64,000 nt of DNA from Streptomyces sp. NBC_01476 (GTDB taxonomy: Bacteria > Actinomycetota > Actinomycetes > Streptomycetales > Streptomycetaceae): contig NZ_CP109446.1 of NCBI RefSeq assembly GCF_036227265.1, positions 5,710,001 to 5,774,000 on the forward strand, read 5' to 3'. Numbering within the stretch: position 1 is the stretch's first letter; each line of letters opens with the position of its first letter. The notes beneath the pieces are model-generated. The model had not been told where the DNA came from. It saw nothing but the letters and a program-made list of their open reading frames with translations, and searched no databases. Of the stretch, positions 62,471 through 64,000 are shown in pieces. The position numbers and the translations under genes are program-made.

Positions 62471-64000
62471 ATGGATCAGCAGACCGGCGAGCAGCAGGGC
62501 GGTCGGCCGGACGAGCGTCCGGTGGAGCGGCCCGGCGGTACGGTCCGGCCGGGTGGTACGGGGCTGCCCGAGGACACGCAGCGGGCGGCCGGGACCCCCG
62601 CCCGCGACGGAGCTGACCGTTCTGAAGGGGCCGAAGGGGCCGAAGGGTCTGACGCGTTCAACGCCTTCGGGGTGGAACGCAGGAGCTTCGAAGGGGAGCA
62701 CGGATTCGTGGACGAGCCGGCGCTGAGCGGCACCGGGGAACTGGATCTCTTCGGGGGCGGGGAGACGGGCGGCGCCGCCGCTGACGGGTCCCCTGCGGGA
62801 GGCTCGGACGGAGCCCTGGACAGCTCCTTCGGCCCCTCCGATCCTTTCGGTCCCTTCGACCCCCCGGGCGGGCAGAGCAGCGCCGACGCCCTGGTGAACG
62901 AAGCCTTCGGCGCCCCCGCCGAGCGCGGTCCGGCAGTTGGCGGCTCCGAGGCGCCCGGCAGCCTGCCGGCCCGGCGGGAGCCCCTTGCCCGGCGCGAGCC
63001 GCTGGAGCGCAGAGAGCCCCTGGAACGGCGTGACCCGCTGGAGCAGCGTCCCGCCGTCAACCGCTTCGAGGCCGCCGAGAGCTTCGACGCCTTCGCGGCC
63101 GGCGCCAAGCGGCCCACCGGCCCGGCGCCGGCCGACCAGGTCCCGCCGGTGCTCCCCGCGGCGCCGGGCAGCGAACTCGCCATCCGGCCCGCGAGCCGGC
63201 CGGTGCCGCTGCAGGAGGGCACCTCGCTCTTCGACGGCACGATGCCGCTGCCGAAGGTGACCCGCCCGGTCCGCGACCCGCTCGCCCCCGAACTGGGCAC
63301 GCCGAGCGGCGGCAACGCCCGAATACCGCGAGTGGTCACCGCCGACTACCTGCTCACCGTGAACCCGGTCGACGGCACCGAGGTCGTGCCCTGCCCGCCG
63401 GAGGAGCGGCGCACCCCGGTCCGCCGGACCAAGGAGGAGCGCGCCGCCCGGATCAACGCCGCCCGGCCCAGCCCGCCGCCCGGCCCGCCCGCTCCCGAAG
63501 TCCCCCTGCTGGAAAGGGAAGAGGAGCGCGAGCGGCTGATCCGGCTGCTGGCCCGCGGCCGTTCCATCCGCGTCACAGGACCGTCGGGCGCCGGCCGTAC
63601 CTCGCTGCTGGAGTCCGTCGCCAACGCCTGCGCCGACCTCGCGCCCGACGGCGTGATCTGGCTCTCCGGCTACCACCGCACCGCGGCCGACCTGCTGCAC
63701 GACCTCTACACGATCGTCTACGCCGGCGAGGGCTACCGCCCCGGCCACGCCGAACTCACCACGCTGCTCGCGGAGGTGGGCGCCGTCGTGGTGCTCGACG
63801 ACCTGGAGATCGGCGGGGCCGCGCTGGAGGAAGTGCTCGAAGCCGCCCCCGAATGCGCCTTCCTGATGTCCGCCACCCCGGATGTGCCGGCCCCCGCCGC
63901 CGATTCGATGGTGGTCGAGGTGCTGCTCTCCGGGCTGACCAGGACCGCCTGCGTCGACCTGCTGCAACTCGTCACCGGGCGGCGGCTGGAGGAGGACGAG
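62471..64000 (+). CDS. large P-loop ATP-binding protein, N-terminal part
   Basis: Open from ATG 62471 to the window edge (510 residues seen). The first ~340 residues are disordered and rich in Gly, Pro, Glu and Arg, with a five-fold RREPLE-type hexapeptide run (about 175-198). From about 350 comes a P-loop domain: LLEREEERERLIRLLARGRS, IRVTGPSGAGRTSLLESVAN, VVVLDDLEIGGAALEEVLEA. This resembles the ATPase part of STAND/AAA-like regulatory proteins with a long sensor region that would follow. It lies downstream of the STAS gene, as in other streptomycetes to my recollection. Function unknown. Confidence 0.8.
   Translation, partial: MDQQTGEQQGGRPDERPVERPGGTVRPGGTGLPEDTQRAAGTPARDGADRSEGAEGAEGSDAFNAFGVERRSFEGEHGFVDEPALSGTGELDLFGGGETGGAAADGSPAGGSDGALDSSFGPSDPFGPFDPPGGQSSADALVNEAFGAPAERGPAVGGSEAPGSLPARREPLARREPLERREPLERRDPLEQRPAVNRFEAAESFDAFAAGAKRPTGPAPADQVPPVLPAAPGSELAIRPASRPVPLQEGTSLFDGTMPLPKVTRPVRDPLAPELGTPSGGNARIPRVVTADYLLTVNPVDGTEVVPCPPEERRTPVRRTKEERAARINAARPSPPPGPPAPEVPLLEREEERERLIRLLARGRSIRVTGPSGAGRTSLLESVANACADLAPDGVIWLSGYHRTAADLLHDLYTIVYAGEGYRPGHAELTTLLAEVGAVVVLDDLEIGGAALEEVLEAAPECAFLMSATPDVPAPAADSMVVEVLLSGLTRTACVDLLQLVTGRRLEEDE

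Noticed and set aside
61730-63967. 745-residue minus-strand frame opposite the STAS and P-loop genes
   Set aside because: No recognisable domain; the plus-strand frame from 62471 has P-loop and acidic motifs and correct starts.

Overview
The window is high-GC actinobacterial DNA, most likely from Streptomyces or a close relative. The right-hand half carries a core block with the usual streptomycete order (nrtL-lysA-hom-thrC-thrB-rho-LCP-rpmE-prfA-prmC-tsaC-ptp-wecA-like-atpIBEFHAGDC). GTG and TTG starts are frequent, and mycothiol-type, RepSA/KorSA-type and DUF2550-type genes are present.

Bases 1 to about 15,400 are an accessory scrapyard. Three different C-terminal tips of Rhs/YD-repeat polymorphic toxins lie here without their Rhs bodies: a nucleotidyltransferase-like tip (broken), a YwqJ-like deaminase tip (open frame) and a BECR-type RNase tip (open frame). 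Each is followed by a small candidate immunity gene, and more small orphan immunity-like genes lie between them. They are cut and separated by IS3-like, IS5-like, IS427-like and Tn3-like pieces. A relic of an AICE-type tyrosine integrase, a truncated EamA permease and a decayed maleylpyruvate-isomerase-family gene complete the region.

Bases 15,397 to 33,675 are an actinomycete integrative and conjugative element (AICE, pSAM2 type) inserted in the 3' half of a tRNA-Arg(CCG) gene, with 44-bp direct repeats at both ends. It carries overlapping repSA-xis-int, a GntR (KorSA-like) regulator, an FtsK/SpoIIIE transfer protein and a small Spd-like membrane protein. Cargo includes a phosphotransferase, an XRE/TPR regulator, a Schlafen-AlbA_2/HATPase/SEC-C protein and a possible PD-(D/E)XK nuclease between int and the tRNA end. 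Two adjacent insertion sequences (IS1380-type, and an IS5-type with 34-bp inverted repeats and a passenger gene) have disrupted the middle.

Bases 33,900 to 64,000 are core genome: a stand-alone receiver protein, an ArgS-related protein with a repeat-expanded linker, aspartate-family amino-acid genes (lysine, homoserine, threonine), Rho, an LCP cell-wall ligase, L31, release factor 1 and its methylase, the t6A enzyme, a low-Mr tyrosine phosphatase, a polyprenyl-phosphate sugar-phosphate transferase and the complete F1Fo ATP synthase operon. DUF2550, a cobalamin adenosyltransferase, 3-hydroxybutyryl-CoA dehydrogenase, a STAS protein and the start of a large P-loop protein follow. Between DUF2550 and the adenosyltransferase lies a complete chitinase-type promoter with two exact 12-bp direct repeats but no chitinase gene behind it.
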